In this document: in pieces, positions 7,525 to 15,715 of the stretch
How positions within the stretch are numbered: position 1 is the first letter of the stretch
Layout of the letters: the number at the start of each line of letters is the position of its first letter
DNA from: Tectiglobus sp965247245
GTDB taxonomy: Bacteria; Pseudomonadota; Alphaproteobacteria; Rhizobiales; Hyphomicrobiaceae
Direction of reading: 5' to 3'
Assembly: GCA_965247245.1 (NCBI GenBank)
Contig: CBDFGV010000003.1
Coordinates: 3,596,001 to 3,660,000, forward strand
DNA length: 64,000 nt
The notes under the pieces: generated by a model
Seen by the model: only the letters and a program-made list of their open reading frames with translations
Database searches by the model: none
Told to the model about the DNA's origin: nothing
Position numbers and translations under genes: made by a program

Positions 7525-8949
7525 ATGAAAACCTCACACGCCGAACAGCACGCGGACCGTCAGACGGTCTACTATCACAATCTCCAGGACGCCATTGACT
7601 GGCTAGGTGAAAACTTTGGGCTGGACGACGTGCCATCCGGGCACAGCATTGCAGATGGCGACGTCATCACGTTGCAGTTGGGTGCAACTGCGGTGGACGT
7701 CCGCCGGATGCCATCCAAAGAGAACGATCGATCACCATCATCAAGCGATAGCAAGTTTGACAACCAATCCTGTTACGTGCTGGTCGCAGACATCGAAAAG
7801 GCGTGGGCCTTCCTCTCAAGCACAGATGCCCCTCTCGTCTTCGACAATCCTCCGGATGACAAACACGAGAGATCTTTCGGCGTGCGTGACCCTGAAGGTG
7901 TCATCTGGTTCTTTGGCAGCAGCGCAAATCTGCCACCTCAGTCGCTACCCAGCAAACCATCGCAACCGAAGCGATCCGGTGCTTTTCTGGCGACATTGGT
8001 ACTCCTCGCAGTCGGGTTGGGCGCAACCGGCCTATACGTCGGCTACACCCGCATATCGGAGCAGCGACAGGAAGCGGCTCGACAAGCCAAGCTTGATCAG
8101 GAGCGGCTCCAGCGCGTTGAGCGACAACTCCGCGCCGCTCAAGCCATGGTCGCGGAATCAAAGGCGGCTGCAGATCGTGCGCGCCAAGAACTCGTGCGAC
8201 AACGAGAAATCCAGCAAAGTTCCCAGAAGGCGATCACTGCAGCTCGTCGCCAAATCGATCGCGAAAAAGTCGAACGCCAGCGGGCAGAACGCCGGATCAA
8301 AGCCATGGTGAAGGAACTGCAACAGCGTCAAACGACCGAAAGTGTGACCTCCCTGGCGAACCAAGAGACGGAAATCCAACTGGGCCGCAACAAAACTTTG
8401 AGAATGGCTGCCGAGCACAAGGCGGCTCGCGCAAAGTCACGTGCCATCCAGGCACGTGCCCAGCGCGAAGCGTCCGAAGCAAAGGTCCAATCACTGCGTG
8501 AAGATCTCTTGCGGCATCAGAAGTTACAGAGTTTAGCGGCCGCAAAGATCTCCGTGTTGGTTCGAGACCTGGCCCGCGAAAAAGAAAACAGATGGAAGGC
8601 CGAGCGCGCATTAGACGAGGTACGGATCAGCTTGGCGCGTGAGAGAGACCTGCAATCTGAGCCTATCGAGGATAAGCATGAACGAGCTCCAACGACCAAA
8701 ATGACGTCGACATCAGCAGGGGATGAAGCAACGGAAACTTGGCCGATCTCGAGGCCAATCATTGCACCAAAAAAGCGCCTGCCAATACCGCCCGCTCCTG
8801 TGAGATCCCCAGCTGTGAAAACGAATCTCAATACAGGTTCCCGTAACCAGAGCCGGCCAAGAAGCAGCAGCGTACGGCGGACAACCCGCCCAAACCGCAA
8901 TCGCACCAATTCAACGACCGCGCGCTTTCGTACCCGTCCGCGCTTGTAG
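7525..8949 (+). CDS. VOC-like domain / transmembrane helix / coiled-coil fusion protein
   Basis: A 474-aa protein in three parts. Residues about 10-132 read as one glyoxalase/bleomycin-resistance (VOC) fold: LQDAIDWLGENFGLD, DVITLQLGATAVDVRR, CYVLVADIEKAWAFLSS and SFGVRDPEGVIWFFGSS, where RDPEG is the usual last-strand turn. Residues about 153-175 are a single transmembrane helix. Residues about 177-385 are a highly charged Arg/Glu/Gln heptad-rich coiled coil. The tail 386-474 is basic, Pro/Ser/Arg-rich and ends in RPRSSSVRRTTRPNRNRT, likely disordered. Canonical VOC metal ligands are not obvious, so the domain may bind rather than catalyse. It is monocistronic and converges with the GNAT gene, 16 bases apart. 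I do not recognise this architecture. Confidence 0.7.
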   Translation: MKTSHAEQHADRQTVYYHNLQDAIDWLGENFGLDDVPSGHSIADGDVITLQLGATAVDVRRMPSKENDRSPSSSDSKFDNQSCYVLVADIEKAWAFLSSTDAPLVFDNPPDDKHERSFGVRDPEGVIWFFGSSANLPPQSLPSKPSQPKRSGAFLATLVLLAVGLGATGLYVGYTRISEQRQEAARQAKLDQERLQRVERQLRAAQAMVAESKAAADRARQELVRQREIQQSSQKAITAARRQIDREKVERQRAERRIKAMVKELQQRQTTESVTSLANQETEIQLGRNKTLRMAAEHKAARAKSRAIQARAQREASEAKVQSLREDLLRHQKLQSLAAAKISVLVRDLAREKENRWKAERALDEVRISLARERDLQSEPIEDKHERAPTTKMTSTSAGDEATETWPISRPIIAPKKRLPIPPAPVRSPAVKTNLNTGSRNQSRPRSSSVRRTTRPNRNRTNSTTARFRTRPRL

Positions 8950-8965
8950 AGGACCGGTGATAAAG

Positions 8966-9538
8966 CTATCCGCTGGTTGGAGAAACAGACCTGCTCGGTG
9001 TGATCGTCGCGATCACCGTATCCTCATCGAGCCAATCATCTTCGAAGGTTGCACCGACCGCACGCAGGACACCAATCGAAGCCAGATTGTCTCGCGCGGG
9101 ACAGATTTTCAAACACGGCAAACGCACTTCCGTGAATGCGAACTCGACCCAGAAGCGCGCAATCTCGGTTGCATAGCCTTGCCGCCAGAAAGCGCGCGCC
9201 ACCGTGTACATCACTTCAAATTCTACTGTCCGCGTACCGTCACGCTGATCGAAGATATAAGGGTTCAGGCCACCCTGCCCAACAAAGGTACCATCCTTGA
9301 GCCAGGCACCGCACGGACCAAAGCCGAATTGACGATGCAGCATCCGATAACGCTCGAATACGTCCTGTCGTTGTGCGAGCGAACGCTCAAAACCAGGATC
9401 GAACCTCCAGATCTCAGGATCCAGGTCCAATGCGCGATGGACAGCGTCCGCATCCTCAATCGTGTAAGGCCGCAGCACGAGACGCTCGGTTTGAAATGGC
9501 GCTGCAGGCAACTGCGACGGGGAGTAAGGTTGGTTCAT
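8966..9538 (-). CDS. GNAT-family N-acetyltransferase (RimJ/RimL-like)
   Basis: A 190-aa protein beginning with the RimJ/RimL-type entry strand FQTERLVLRPYTIEDADAVHRAL. The acetyl-CoA site is FWRQGYATEIARFWVEFAF, containing the R/Q-x-x-G-x-A motif, followed by NLASIGVLRAVGATFEDDWL, the usual N-x-x-S-x-x-x-x-x-x-x-G segment. This group acetylates ribosomal-protein N-termini, antibiotics or small amines; the substrate cannot be read from sequence. It is transcribed alone towards the VOC-coiled-coil gene. The start at 9538 is the only good ATG before the conserved region. Confidence 0.85.
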   Translation of the reverse strand: MNQPYSPSQLPAAPFQTERLVLRPYTIEDADAVHRALDLDPEIWRFDPGFERSLAQRQDVFERYRMLHRQFGFGPCGAWLKDGTFVGQGGLNPYIFDQRDGTRTVEFEVMYTVARAFWRQGYATEIARFWVEFAFTEVRLPCLKICPARDNLASIGVLRAVGATFEDDWLDEDTVIATITPSRSVSPTSG

Positions 9539-9741
9539 AACTCAAGGTCTTGTTGAAGGATATGAATAGCTGACCCTGTACATCACACGGAGGGCCTTAT
9601 TGCGATGCTACAGATTGCAAAAACCCGTTACGAACTCATGCACGGCTCCTGCCAAGTCAAGCATGCGAAGCCTGCACGGTGGAGTACAAAGCGAGTTCAA
9701 CCCTGATTGTCTATCACTCGCGTCTTCAAGGAACGTCCTCG

Positions 9742-10611
9742 ATGCCGAAAGCTCAAGCTCTAGCCAAAATGGGGGATCCAAAAATCCGCGGATACTTCGC
9801 CAGGCGCGCCAACACGGCTGTATTTCTCTATCGACGACGGCGCAATGAGACCTGGCTGATCAGCTGCGACTATGGCGATGGCAAAGGGAAAACCAAACGA
9901 CCAACTTTCGAAGTTGGGTCGCGTTTTACCGGACGGTTCTATCCTGGCCGTTGCAGCCTGTCTCCCAATGGCGAGCGCTTCGTCTACTTTGTCATGGGTG
10001 GCCATCAATCCACGTTTGCCAGGCAGTTTTACTGTTGGACGGCGATGTGCAAACCGCCACAAATTGCAGCCGAGTTTTTACTTCCCCACGATGATACCTG
10101 GGGTGGCGGCGGCGTCTTTCTCGACGACAAAAATCTCGTCATCTTCAGCGGCATGTACCACGGCAGCAAAGAACTGAAGCCAATCAATAATCAAATCATC
10201 TCAGGTACCAAGGTCCATGTCTCAGATACGTTCGGTGAAATCCCTGATGCTGCGCGAAACATCAAGATCGTCGACGACGGATGGCAGGGAACCGCGGGAT
10301 GGGAAATGCTAGCCGGCCGATGGTGGAAAACATGCGGCAAGGCAAGACTCCTGGCCCGATATCGTGACGACTGGCAAAAACGTGGCAGCTTCGATAGCTA
10401 TCACTACTTTCTGGTTGATCAAAAGAACAAGCCGCTCCACCAGCATGGAACACTCGACGACGTCCAGTGGGCGGATTTTGATCGCCTGAACCGTCTCTGG
10501 GTGACGCGCGGGCAGCACATTGAAATTCTGAACCCAACCAAGTCAGACACGGCACCGAAGCCGATCGTCACGATTGATCTGGAACGCGTTCTCGAAAGGT
10601 CTCGGGCCTAG
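9742..10611 (+). CDS. Hypothetical protein, possibly beta-propeller
   Basis: A 289-aa protein from ATG 9742, chosen because AAGGAA at 9728-9733 is well spaced; a GTG at 9679 would add 21 residues without a ribosome site. I do not recognise a family. The sequence is rich in Trp, Tyr, Gly and Asp and alternates short strands with turns (CSLSPNGERFVYFVMGG, GGGVFLDDKNLVIFSGMYHG, ADFDRLNRLWVTRGQHIEIL), suggesting WD/TolB-type beta-propeller blades. There is no signal peptide, so it is cytoplasmic if complete. It converges with the HAD gene 46 bases away and has no operon partner. Confidence 0.6.
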   Translation: MPKAQALAKMGDPKIRGYFARRANTAVFLYRRRRNETWLISCDYGDGKGKTKRPTFEVGSRFTGRFYPGRCSLSPNGERFVYFVMGGHQSTFARQFYCWTAMCKPPQIAAEFLLPHDDTWGGGGVFLDDKNLVIFSGMYHGSKELKPINNQIISGTKVHVSDTFGEIPDAARNIKIVDDGWQGTAGWEMLAGRWWKTCGKARLLARYRDDWQKRGSFDSYHYFLVDQKNKPLHQHGTLDDVQWADFDRLNRLWVTRGQHIEILNPTKSDTAPKPIVTIDLERVLERSRA

Positions 10612-10657
10612 CCGCGAACTCATCTCGTTCGAGCAACGAAGACTGAGCCATGCCGCA

Positions 10658-11338
10658 TTAACTTCGTCCATCTTCCGCCAGGATGCCGGCCACGACGTCG
10701 CCCATTGTTGTCGCGAAAACAGCTGGACGTCGATAGAGTGGATGGTACGGCGCGCCTGTCCGATCAATGTAGGCAGCTGTCATACCCGCTGTCATGGCGC
10801 CGTGCGTATCCCAGTCATGGGTTGCAACCAACCTGAGATCGCCGAGTTGCCGCCCCACTTTGTCAGCGACAAATTGATAGACTTTGGGATCCGGCTTGAA
10901 ACTACCCGTCTCCTCGACCGATATGATTTCATCGTAGTGCTCTGCGAGGCCCGCGTTCGTAATCTGACTGGTTACGAGCTTCAACGAGGAGTTGGAGAAC
11001 GCGACAGTGCGATACCCAGCGCCTTTCAGCATCTGCAGTGCCGGTACGACATCGTCATGCGGCTTCAGGCTGGCGAAACCGCTTAGAATATCGGTCCTCT
11101 GCGTTTCCGAAATGGCAACTGACCGACGGGCTGCGACTGTGTCCAGCATTGTGCCCGCAAGCTCGGCGAATCCAGTCTTGACGCCTGTCAGCGCACACAC
11201 GGTTGATGAATGAAGCAGCATCGCGAACCAGGTCGCTGTAACGCCAGTGTCACCAAACACCGCTTCAAACCTCGGCCGCAGGGTCTCCAGGTTGAGCACA
11301 GTTTCGTTGATATCAAAAAGGATGGTGTCGCGTGCCAT
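10658..11338 (-). CDS. Haloacid dehalogenase type II family hydrolase
   Basis: A 226-aa HAD-superfamily protein. ATG 11338 is preferred over ATG 11344 because GAGGA is then eight bases away instead of two. Motif I is FDINETVLNL (nucleophile Asp), motif II VAFSNSSLKLV (Ser), motif III Lys in FKPDPKVYQFV, and motif IV Asp in THDWDTHGAMTAG. The D-x-N-E-T variant is typical of proteins annotated as type II 2-haloacid dehalogenases, which hydrolyse C-halogen bonds of short 2-haloacids through an aspartyl ester. The true substrate may be a phosphate ester instead. It is monocistronic and divergent from arfB. Confidence 0.85.
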   Translation of the reverse strand: MARDTILFDINETVLNLETLRPRFEAVFGDTGVTATWFAMLLHSSTVCALTGVKTGFAELAGTMLDTVAARRSVAISETQRTDILSGFASLKPHDDVVPALQMLKGAGYRTVAFSNSSLKLVTSQITNAGLAEHYDEIISVEETGSFKPDPKVYQFVADKVGRQLGDLRLVATHDWDTHGAMTAGMTAAYIDRTGAPYHPLYRRPAVFATTMGDVVAGILAEDGRS

Positions 11339-11415
11339 GACCATGTTCCTCGGGCGAAGTGGATGCGATGTAAAGAATTGACCAAAGTGTAATTCAAATC
11401 AGCTAAGCTTGCGAC

Positions 11416-11838
11416 ATGATCCAGATCACTCAGGACATATCGATCGACGAGGCCGAACTCGTCGAAGCCTTCGTGCGTGCATCAGGCCCCGGCGGGCAAA
11501 ACGTCAACAAGGTTTCGACGGCGGTCGAGTTGCGTTTCAACGTCGATGCTTCACCCGGCCTGCCCGACCCGGTGCGCGCCCGGCTGAAACGCCTCGGCGG
11601 TCAACGCATGACCAACGACGGCATCCTCGTCTTGAAGGCGGATCGGTTTCGCAGCCAGGAGCGTAATCGCGAAGACGCCCGCCTGCGCCTCATCCGCCTG
11701 ATCGAACGCGCGGCAGTCGCCCCAAAGCCGCGCATCAAAACGCGCCCGACCAAAGCCTCCAAGGAGCGCCGCCTCAAGCAGAAAGAACGGCGCGGCGAAA
11801 TCAAAAAAATGCGCTCCAGTCGTCCGACCGTCGACTAA
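11416..11838 (+). CDS. arfB: Alternative ribosome-rescue peptidyl-tRNA hydrolase ArfB
   Basis: A 140-aa class-I release-factor-like protein with the catalytic GGQ at residues 26-28 inside RASGPGGQNVNKVST. The C-terminal third is a Lys/Arg-rich tail (KASKERRLKQKERRGEIKKMR) that in ArfB/YaeJ enters the empty mRNA channel. It lacks the codon-recognition domains of RF1/RF2, so it frees ribosomes stalled on mRNAs without a stop codon by hydrolysing peptidyl-tRNA. Length and architecture are standard for the family. It stands alone between a divergent HAD gene and the DUF6428 gene. Confidence 0.95.
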   Translation: MIQITQDISIDEAELVEAFVRASGPGGQNVNKVSTAVELRFNVDASPGLPDPVRARLKRLGGQRMTNDGILVLKADRFRSQERNREDARLRLIRLIERAAVAPKPRIKTRPTKASKERRLKQKERRGEIKKMRSSRPTVD

Positions 11839-11921
11839 AGCAGCCCCAAACGCGGCCTATCTCTTCTGACATCAACGCGCGCACTGCTCCGCTTCCAACC
11901 ATGTTGGCTCCAGTCGCCCAC

Positions 11922-11957
11922 TTGACAGGGGCTATTATTTCAATATTTATTGAAATA
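11922..11957 (+). promoter_or_regulatory. Promoter with embedded ArsR-like operator
   Basis: TTGACA at 11922-11927 is a perfect -35 hexamer. It is followed by a perfect inverted repeat TATTTCAATA (11936-11945), TT, TATTGAAATA (11948-11957), so the palindrome covers the spacer and the likely -10 region (TATTTA at 11944-11949, spacing 16). Ten-base A+T-rich dyads with TTCAA/TTGAA are typical of ArsR/SmtB repressor sites, where bound repressor blocks RNA polymerase and a metal(loid) releases it. The downstream gene starts at 11982. Confidence 0.72.
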
Positions 11958-11981
11958 TAGAATTAAGAAGGAAACTGGACT

Positions 11982-12521
11982 ATGCAAACTGAACTGGTTG
12001 ATACGAAATCCTGCGCCCCCGCTGCCTGCGGAACGGCCGAGATCAAAACGATGACCCTCGCTGGATTGATCCAACAGCTGGAACCTTTCACCAATCACGC
12101 TCTCTCATTCCGCTTGGGCGACGATGACATTGGCAGCGGCTATCACGTTACCGAGCTGAAACAGGCAAGCATCAAAAGCATTGACTGCGGCGGACGCACT
12201 GACGCGTGGGACGAGACCGTGCTGCAACTTCTCGACGGGTCAGGTGGAACGCATATGCCGGTCGCAAAATTCGTCGCCATAGCCCGTAAGAGCGATGAAA
12301 CCCTGCCAGGACTGGCAACGGCTCCGATGTTCGTCGAGTACGCGCCAGACAATCAAGGACTGCGCCGCTTGAAGATCACCGGGCTCGCACAACACGATGA
12401 CCGTGCGGTGATTGTACTGGAAGAGGATCGCGCAGCCTGCAAACCCTTCGTCGACTGGCAGAATGCAATGGCCGCCAGCGACTGCTGTGCAAACCCGGCG
12501 CAACAGAGCAAGTGCTGCTGA
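11982..12521 (+). CDS. DUF6428 family protein
   Basis: A 179-aa cytoplasmic protein with AAGGA before the ATG. The core GSGYHVTELKQASIKSIDCGGRTDAWDETVLQLLDG matches DUF6428, small proteins often found beside arsR/arsenic-resistance genes. It is unusually cysteine-rich at both ends: CAPAAC near residues 11-16 and CC pairs in SDCCANPAQQSKCC at the C-terminus, suggesting metal or metalloid binding. The gene sits directly behind an ArsR-like operator, yet no arsR or ars gene is visible nearby, so the regulator must act in trans. Biochemical function is unknown. Confidence 0.8.
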   Translation: MQTELVDTKSCAPAACGTAEIKTMTLAGLIQQLEPFTNHALSFRLGDDDIGSGYHVTELKQASIKSIDCGGRTDAWDETVLQLLDGSGGTHMPVAKFVAIARKSDETLPGLATAPMFVEYAPDNQGLRRLKITGLAQHDDRAVIVLEEDRAACKPFVDWQNAMAASDCCANPAQQSKCC

Positions 12522-12532
12522 GCAAACGAAAA

Positions 12533-12557
12533 CGCGCAGCCAACTCAGGGCTGCGCG
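12533..12557. terminator. Hairpin between converging DUF6428 and L,D-transpeptidase genes
   Basis: CGCGCAGCC (12533-12541), loop AACTCAG, GGCTGCGCG (12549-12557): a perfect nine-base stem 12 bases after one stop and 38 before the other. Position suggests it terminates both transcripts; no T-run is present. Confidence 0.6.
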
Positions 12558-12594
12558 CTGACTTCCAATGTCGTGAGTGCGGAAAGCTTCTCGC

Positions 12595-13614
12595 TTACTG
12601 CTGCGCCGGAGCTTTCGTCAGGCGGATCAGCATCGCGATCGGGTCCTGCTTTTCTTTCGCAGGTTGAACCCGGGACGACTGCTGCTTTGATGGCACTTTG
12701 GTCAAGCCAAACATCGTTGATCGATCCAATGGCCGCTGATGCGCGAACACGCGCTTCTTCGGGCCTTCAACAACCACCCGCTGGTTAGCGATTTCTTCTT
12801 CGCCAGGCGTTGGCCAGAATGGCACGACAGCCGGTCTCTCAAACCGCGGACAAGCACCTGTTGGGCTCGGGCGTCCACCGCGCCAATCCACATTCACGTG
12901 ATAGCGGCTGTTGCAGATGGCAACCTTCGGCGGCGTGCGCGTGAACTCGAAGTAATCGTAGCCCTGCTTCAGCGTCGTCCAGAACCGATAGTTCTTGTTC
13001 TTGCGATGCCGCGCCATGTTGGCTTCCGTCATCCGGAACGGAAAGGCATGCACGTGGAACTTCTGCTGGCCACCGATGAAAGCCTCGCGCGCGATCGCGT
13101 AGATTTCTTCCATCAGGCCGTCGGTCATCGCATAGCAGCCAGCTGAGCTGCACTTGCCATGGACCATCAGGAAGTTGCCCGTCCTGCCGTGCGCACGGTC
13201 GTAAGCGTTCGGATAGCCAAGATTGAACGCCAGATGGAACTTGGAATTCGGGTTCATCTGGTGACGGTTGACCGTATAGAACCCTTCCGGCGCCTGTTTG
13301 TCGCCCTGTTTGATCTTAGGTCCCAATCCACCCGACCAGGTGCAGATGGGATAGGTCTTGAAGTGATAGAAGCGGCCATCGGCCCGCTGCTTCCAGACTT
13401 CAAGTTCCGATTCTTCCTTGAACACCCGCACAAAGATCGGCGCATGCTGGTTCATCCGCTTTTTGCCCAGCAGCATCATCGAGTCTTTGGAAATCGGCTT
13501 AAGGTGTTTCGGTAATTCGATTTTCGCGCAAGCCGACACCAGGCAAGCGGCCGCAATAACCATTGCTGGCCCCCTGGCAAACTTCGCTAAACGCTCTGGG
13601 CGAGCTAGGCTCAT
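12595..13614 (-). CDS. YafK-like L,D-transpeptidase lipoprotein
   Basis: A 339-aa protein with an N-terminal lipobox LVSAC (Cys29), so it is probably an envelope lipoprotein. Residues about 58-190 form a YkuD-type catalytic domain of the YafK branch: APIFVRVFKEESELEVW, then the active site FLMVHGKCSSAGCYAMTD with His152 and catalytic Cys160. Such enzymes cleave or form L,D-bonds of peptidoglycan peptides or attach/detach lipoproteins (YafK/DpaA hydrolyses the Lpp-peptidoglycan link). The C-terminal 100 residues are proline-rich and less conserved. It is monocistronic and faces the DUF6428 gene tail to tail. Confidence 0.87.
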   Translation of the reverse strand: MSLARPERLAKFARGPAMVIAAACLVSACAKIELPKHLKPISKDSMMLLGKKRMNQHAPIFVRVFKEESELEVWKQRADGRFYHFKTYPICTWSGGLGPKIKQGDKQAPEGFYTVNRHQMNPNSKFHLAFNLGYPNAYDRAHGRTGNFLMVHGKCSSAGCYAMTDGLMEEIYAIAREAFIGGQQKFHVHAFPFRMTEANMARHRKNKNYRFWTTLKQGYDYFEFTRTPPKVAICNSRYHVNVDWRGGRPSPTGACPRFERPAVVPFWPTPGEEEIANQRVVVEGPKKRVFAHQRPLDRSTMFGLTKVPSKQQSSRVQPAKEKQDPIAMLIRLTKAPAQQ

Positions 13615-13854
13615 TCCCTGGCCCCCATATCCACCCGTAGCACCCCTAACGGTGGAATCTTAACGATCCGTTAAGGATCTGATTCGGACTTCAGTTTAGG
13701 CTATGACACCCGTCTGTTGTCAAGCTTGTCTAGCCACCAAATCGGGCCCAACAAGGGCATATAAATCAATTCGTTGCGAGCAAATCGAGGAAGTGCAGAA
13801 TGGACAGAATTATACTCATTCTGATCCATTAACCATGAAATCAGGGGCAGTTTC

Positions 13855-14598
13855 GTGTGGTCAGTCGAAATTCTCACGTTAGCGGCGGTGACCTTTTTCC
13901 TGGCGGGGGTCGTCAAGGGGGTCGTCGGATTGGGCCTGCCCACCGTAACCCTGGCTGTATTCACCGCAACAATCGGCCTCAAACCGGCGATGGCGCTGCT
14001 CCTGGTGCCGTCTTTTGTCACGAATTGCTGGCAGGCCGTCGTCGGAGGGTCGTTCTGGGCCCTTTTGCGCCGTATGGCCGTCCTGTTGATCCTAGTCTGC
14101 ATCGGGACCTGGTTCGGCGTCCGTGTCCTGGCCACGGCCGACACCTCATGGTTGTCGGCACTCTTCGGGGCGCTTCTGATTGCCTACGCCGGCAGCGGTC
14201 TCATCCGGCCGGTTGTTCCAGATCTCACCGCCCATGAAACCTGGCTGTCGCCAGTAATCGGCGCGATTAACGGCGTACTGACCGGCATGACAGGCTCATT
14301 CGTCGTCCCCGGCGTTCTTTACCTGCAATCGCTGAAACTCAACAAGGACCAGCTGGTTCAGGCGATGGGGATCCTGTTTACGGTCTCTACCGCCATCCTC
14401 GCGGTTGCGCTCGGCCAGAAGAAACTCGTCTCCCAGGACCTGCTCATCCTGTCTTGTCTGGGTGTGATCCCGGCACTGATCGGCATGGTCGCCGGCCAGG
14501 AACTGCGTAAGCGCATGTCGGAAGAGACGTTCCGCAAAGCCCTGTTCTGGGCGTTGCTGCTGATGGGCATTTACATCATCTACAGGGCACTGGGCTAG
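13855..14598 (+). CDS. TauE/SafE-family anion exporter
   Basis: A 247-aa integral membrane protein starting at GTG 13855 with AGGGG upstream. The hydrophobicity shows about eight helices, with the two duplicated TauE/SafE halves: FLAGVVKGVVGLGLPTVTLAVF near the N-terminus and GAINGVLTGMTGSFVVPGVLYLQSLKL in the middle. The family moves sulfite, sulfoacetate or other organic anions across the inner membrane. No sulfonate-catabolic gene is next to it, so the substrate is undetermined. It converges with accA 13 bases away. Confidence 0.9.
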   Translation: MWSVEILTLAAVTFFLAGVVKGVVGLGLPTVTLAVFTATIGLKPAMALLLVPSFVTNCWQAVVGGSFWALLRRMAVLLILVCIGTWFGVRVLATADTSWLSALFGALLIAYAGSGLIRPVVPDLTAHETWLSPVIGAINGVLTGMTGSFVVPGVLYLQSLKLNKDQLVQAMGILFTVSTAILAVALGQKKLVSQDLLILSCLGVIPALIGMVAGQELRKRMSEETFRKALFWALLLMGIYIIYRALG

Positions 14599-14611
14599 GG
14601 CCAGACGCGCC

Positions 14612-15580
14612 CTACAGACTGCGGCCGATATCCAGGAAACGATCGTGACGCTGCTTGCGGATCTGATCAGGCGTCAGTCCGTCAAACTCGGCCAGCGCCG
14701 TCTCGATCGCATCACCTGCCGCTTGGATTGTCGTCGACATATCCCGATGCGCACCACCAACCGGCTCTTCAATGATCCCATCAATGACGTTCATCGCCAG
14801 GAGATCCTGCGCCGTGATCTTCATGTTGGTTGCTGCATCGATGGCCCGATCAGAATCGCGCCACAGAATGGAGGCCGCAGCTTCCGGCGACGCGACGGTA
14901 TAGATGGCATGTTCCAGCATCAGCACCTTGTTGGCTGTCGCAATCGCAACCGCACCACCTGATCCGCCTTCACCGACAACGAGCGAAACGATGGGTACAC
15001 CCAGCGCCAGGCAGCAGTCGGTCGAGCGGGCAATCGCCTCCGCCTGACCACGTTCCTCGGCTCCGATACCGGGATAGGCACCAGCTGTGTCGACGAATGT
15101 AACCACCGGCAGTTCGAACCGGTCCGCCATCTCCATCAGGCGAACCGCCTTGCGGTAGCCCTCAGGCCGCGCCATGCCGAAGTTGTGCTTAATGCGGCTC
15201 TCGGTGTCTGCCCCTTTCTCGTGGCCGACGATCACCACTGAGCGCTCACCCATGCGGCCGATACCGCCAACAATCGCGTAGTCTTCCGAAAAGTAACGAT
15301 CTCCGGCGAGCGGAGTGAAATCTGTCACCAGTTCATCGAGGAAATTCTTGCAGTGGGGCCGGTCGGGGTGGCGCGCAACCTGGGTCTTCTGCCAGGGCGT
15401 CAGCTTGGAGTAGGTATCAACAAGCGCCTGCTGCGCCTTCTGCTGAAGTGTTTGAATTTCTTCGGCAATTGACACCGAAGACTCGTCGGAACTCAGGGCC
15501 TCCAGCTCTGCAACCTTGCTTTCGAGCTCCGCGATCGGTTTTTCGAAATCCAGATATGTACGAATATTGGCTGGTTCCAC
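14612..15580 (-). CDS. accA: Acetyl-CoA carboxylase carboxyltransferase subunit alpha
   Basis: A 322-aa protein of normal AccA length. It starts with the helical N-terminal segment DFEKPIAELESKVAELEAL and contains the carboxybiotin/CoA-binding crotonase core: FVDTAGAYPGIGAEERGQAEAI, VVGEGGSGGAVAIATANKVLMLEHA and SPEAAASILWRD. With AccD it transfers carboxyl from biotin to acetyl-CoA, the first committed step of fatty-acid synthesis. It is the last gene of the minus-strand run small ORF - secreted protein - xerD - accA; a 135-bp gap containing a hairpin separates it from xerD, so it may have its own promoter. Confidence 0.97.
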   Translation of the reverse strand: MEPANIRTYLDFEKPIAELESKVAELEALSSDESSVSIAEEIQTLQQKAQQALVDTYSKLTPWQKTQVARHPDRPHCKNFLDELVTDFTPLAGDRYFSEDYAIVGGIGRMGERSVVIVGHEKGADTESRIKHNFGMARPEGYRKAVRLMEMADRFELPVVTFVDTAGAYPGIGAEERGQAEAIARSTDCCLALGVPIVSLVVGEGGSGGAVAIATANKVLMLEHAIYTVASPEAAASILWRDSDRAIDAATNMKITAQDLLAMNVIDGIIEEPVGGAHRDMSTTIQAAGDAIETALAEFDGLTPDQIRKQRHDRFLDIGRSL

Positions 15581-15608
15581 GGGTCCACTGCCTATGCCAT
15601 TTCATCGC

Positions 15609-15628
15609 CCCGGTGCAAGCACACCGGG
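15609..15628 (-). terminator. Hairpin between xerD and accA
   Basis: CCCGGTG (15609-15615), loop CAAGCA, CACCGGG (15622-15628): a perfect seven-base stem in the 135-bp gap. It could end the xerD transcript or act in the accA leader. No T-run on either side. Confidence 0.4.
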
Positions 15629-15715
15629 TTGGCCGTTGAATGAGGACGCCAGCACTTGATTGTCAAGTATTATCAATGGATTTCGTCAACGCCCGTTGCG
15701 CCTAACCCGTCGCGC

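Noticed and set aside
8957..9556. 199-codon plus-strand frame opposite the GNAT gene
   Set aside because: Antisense shadow; the minus strand encodes a clear acetyltransferase.
13701..14144. 147-codon minus-strand frame
   Set aside because: Antisense to the TauE/SafE exporter, low-complexity Thr/Arg content.
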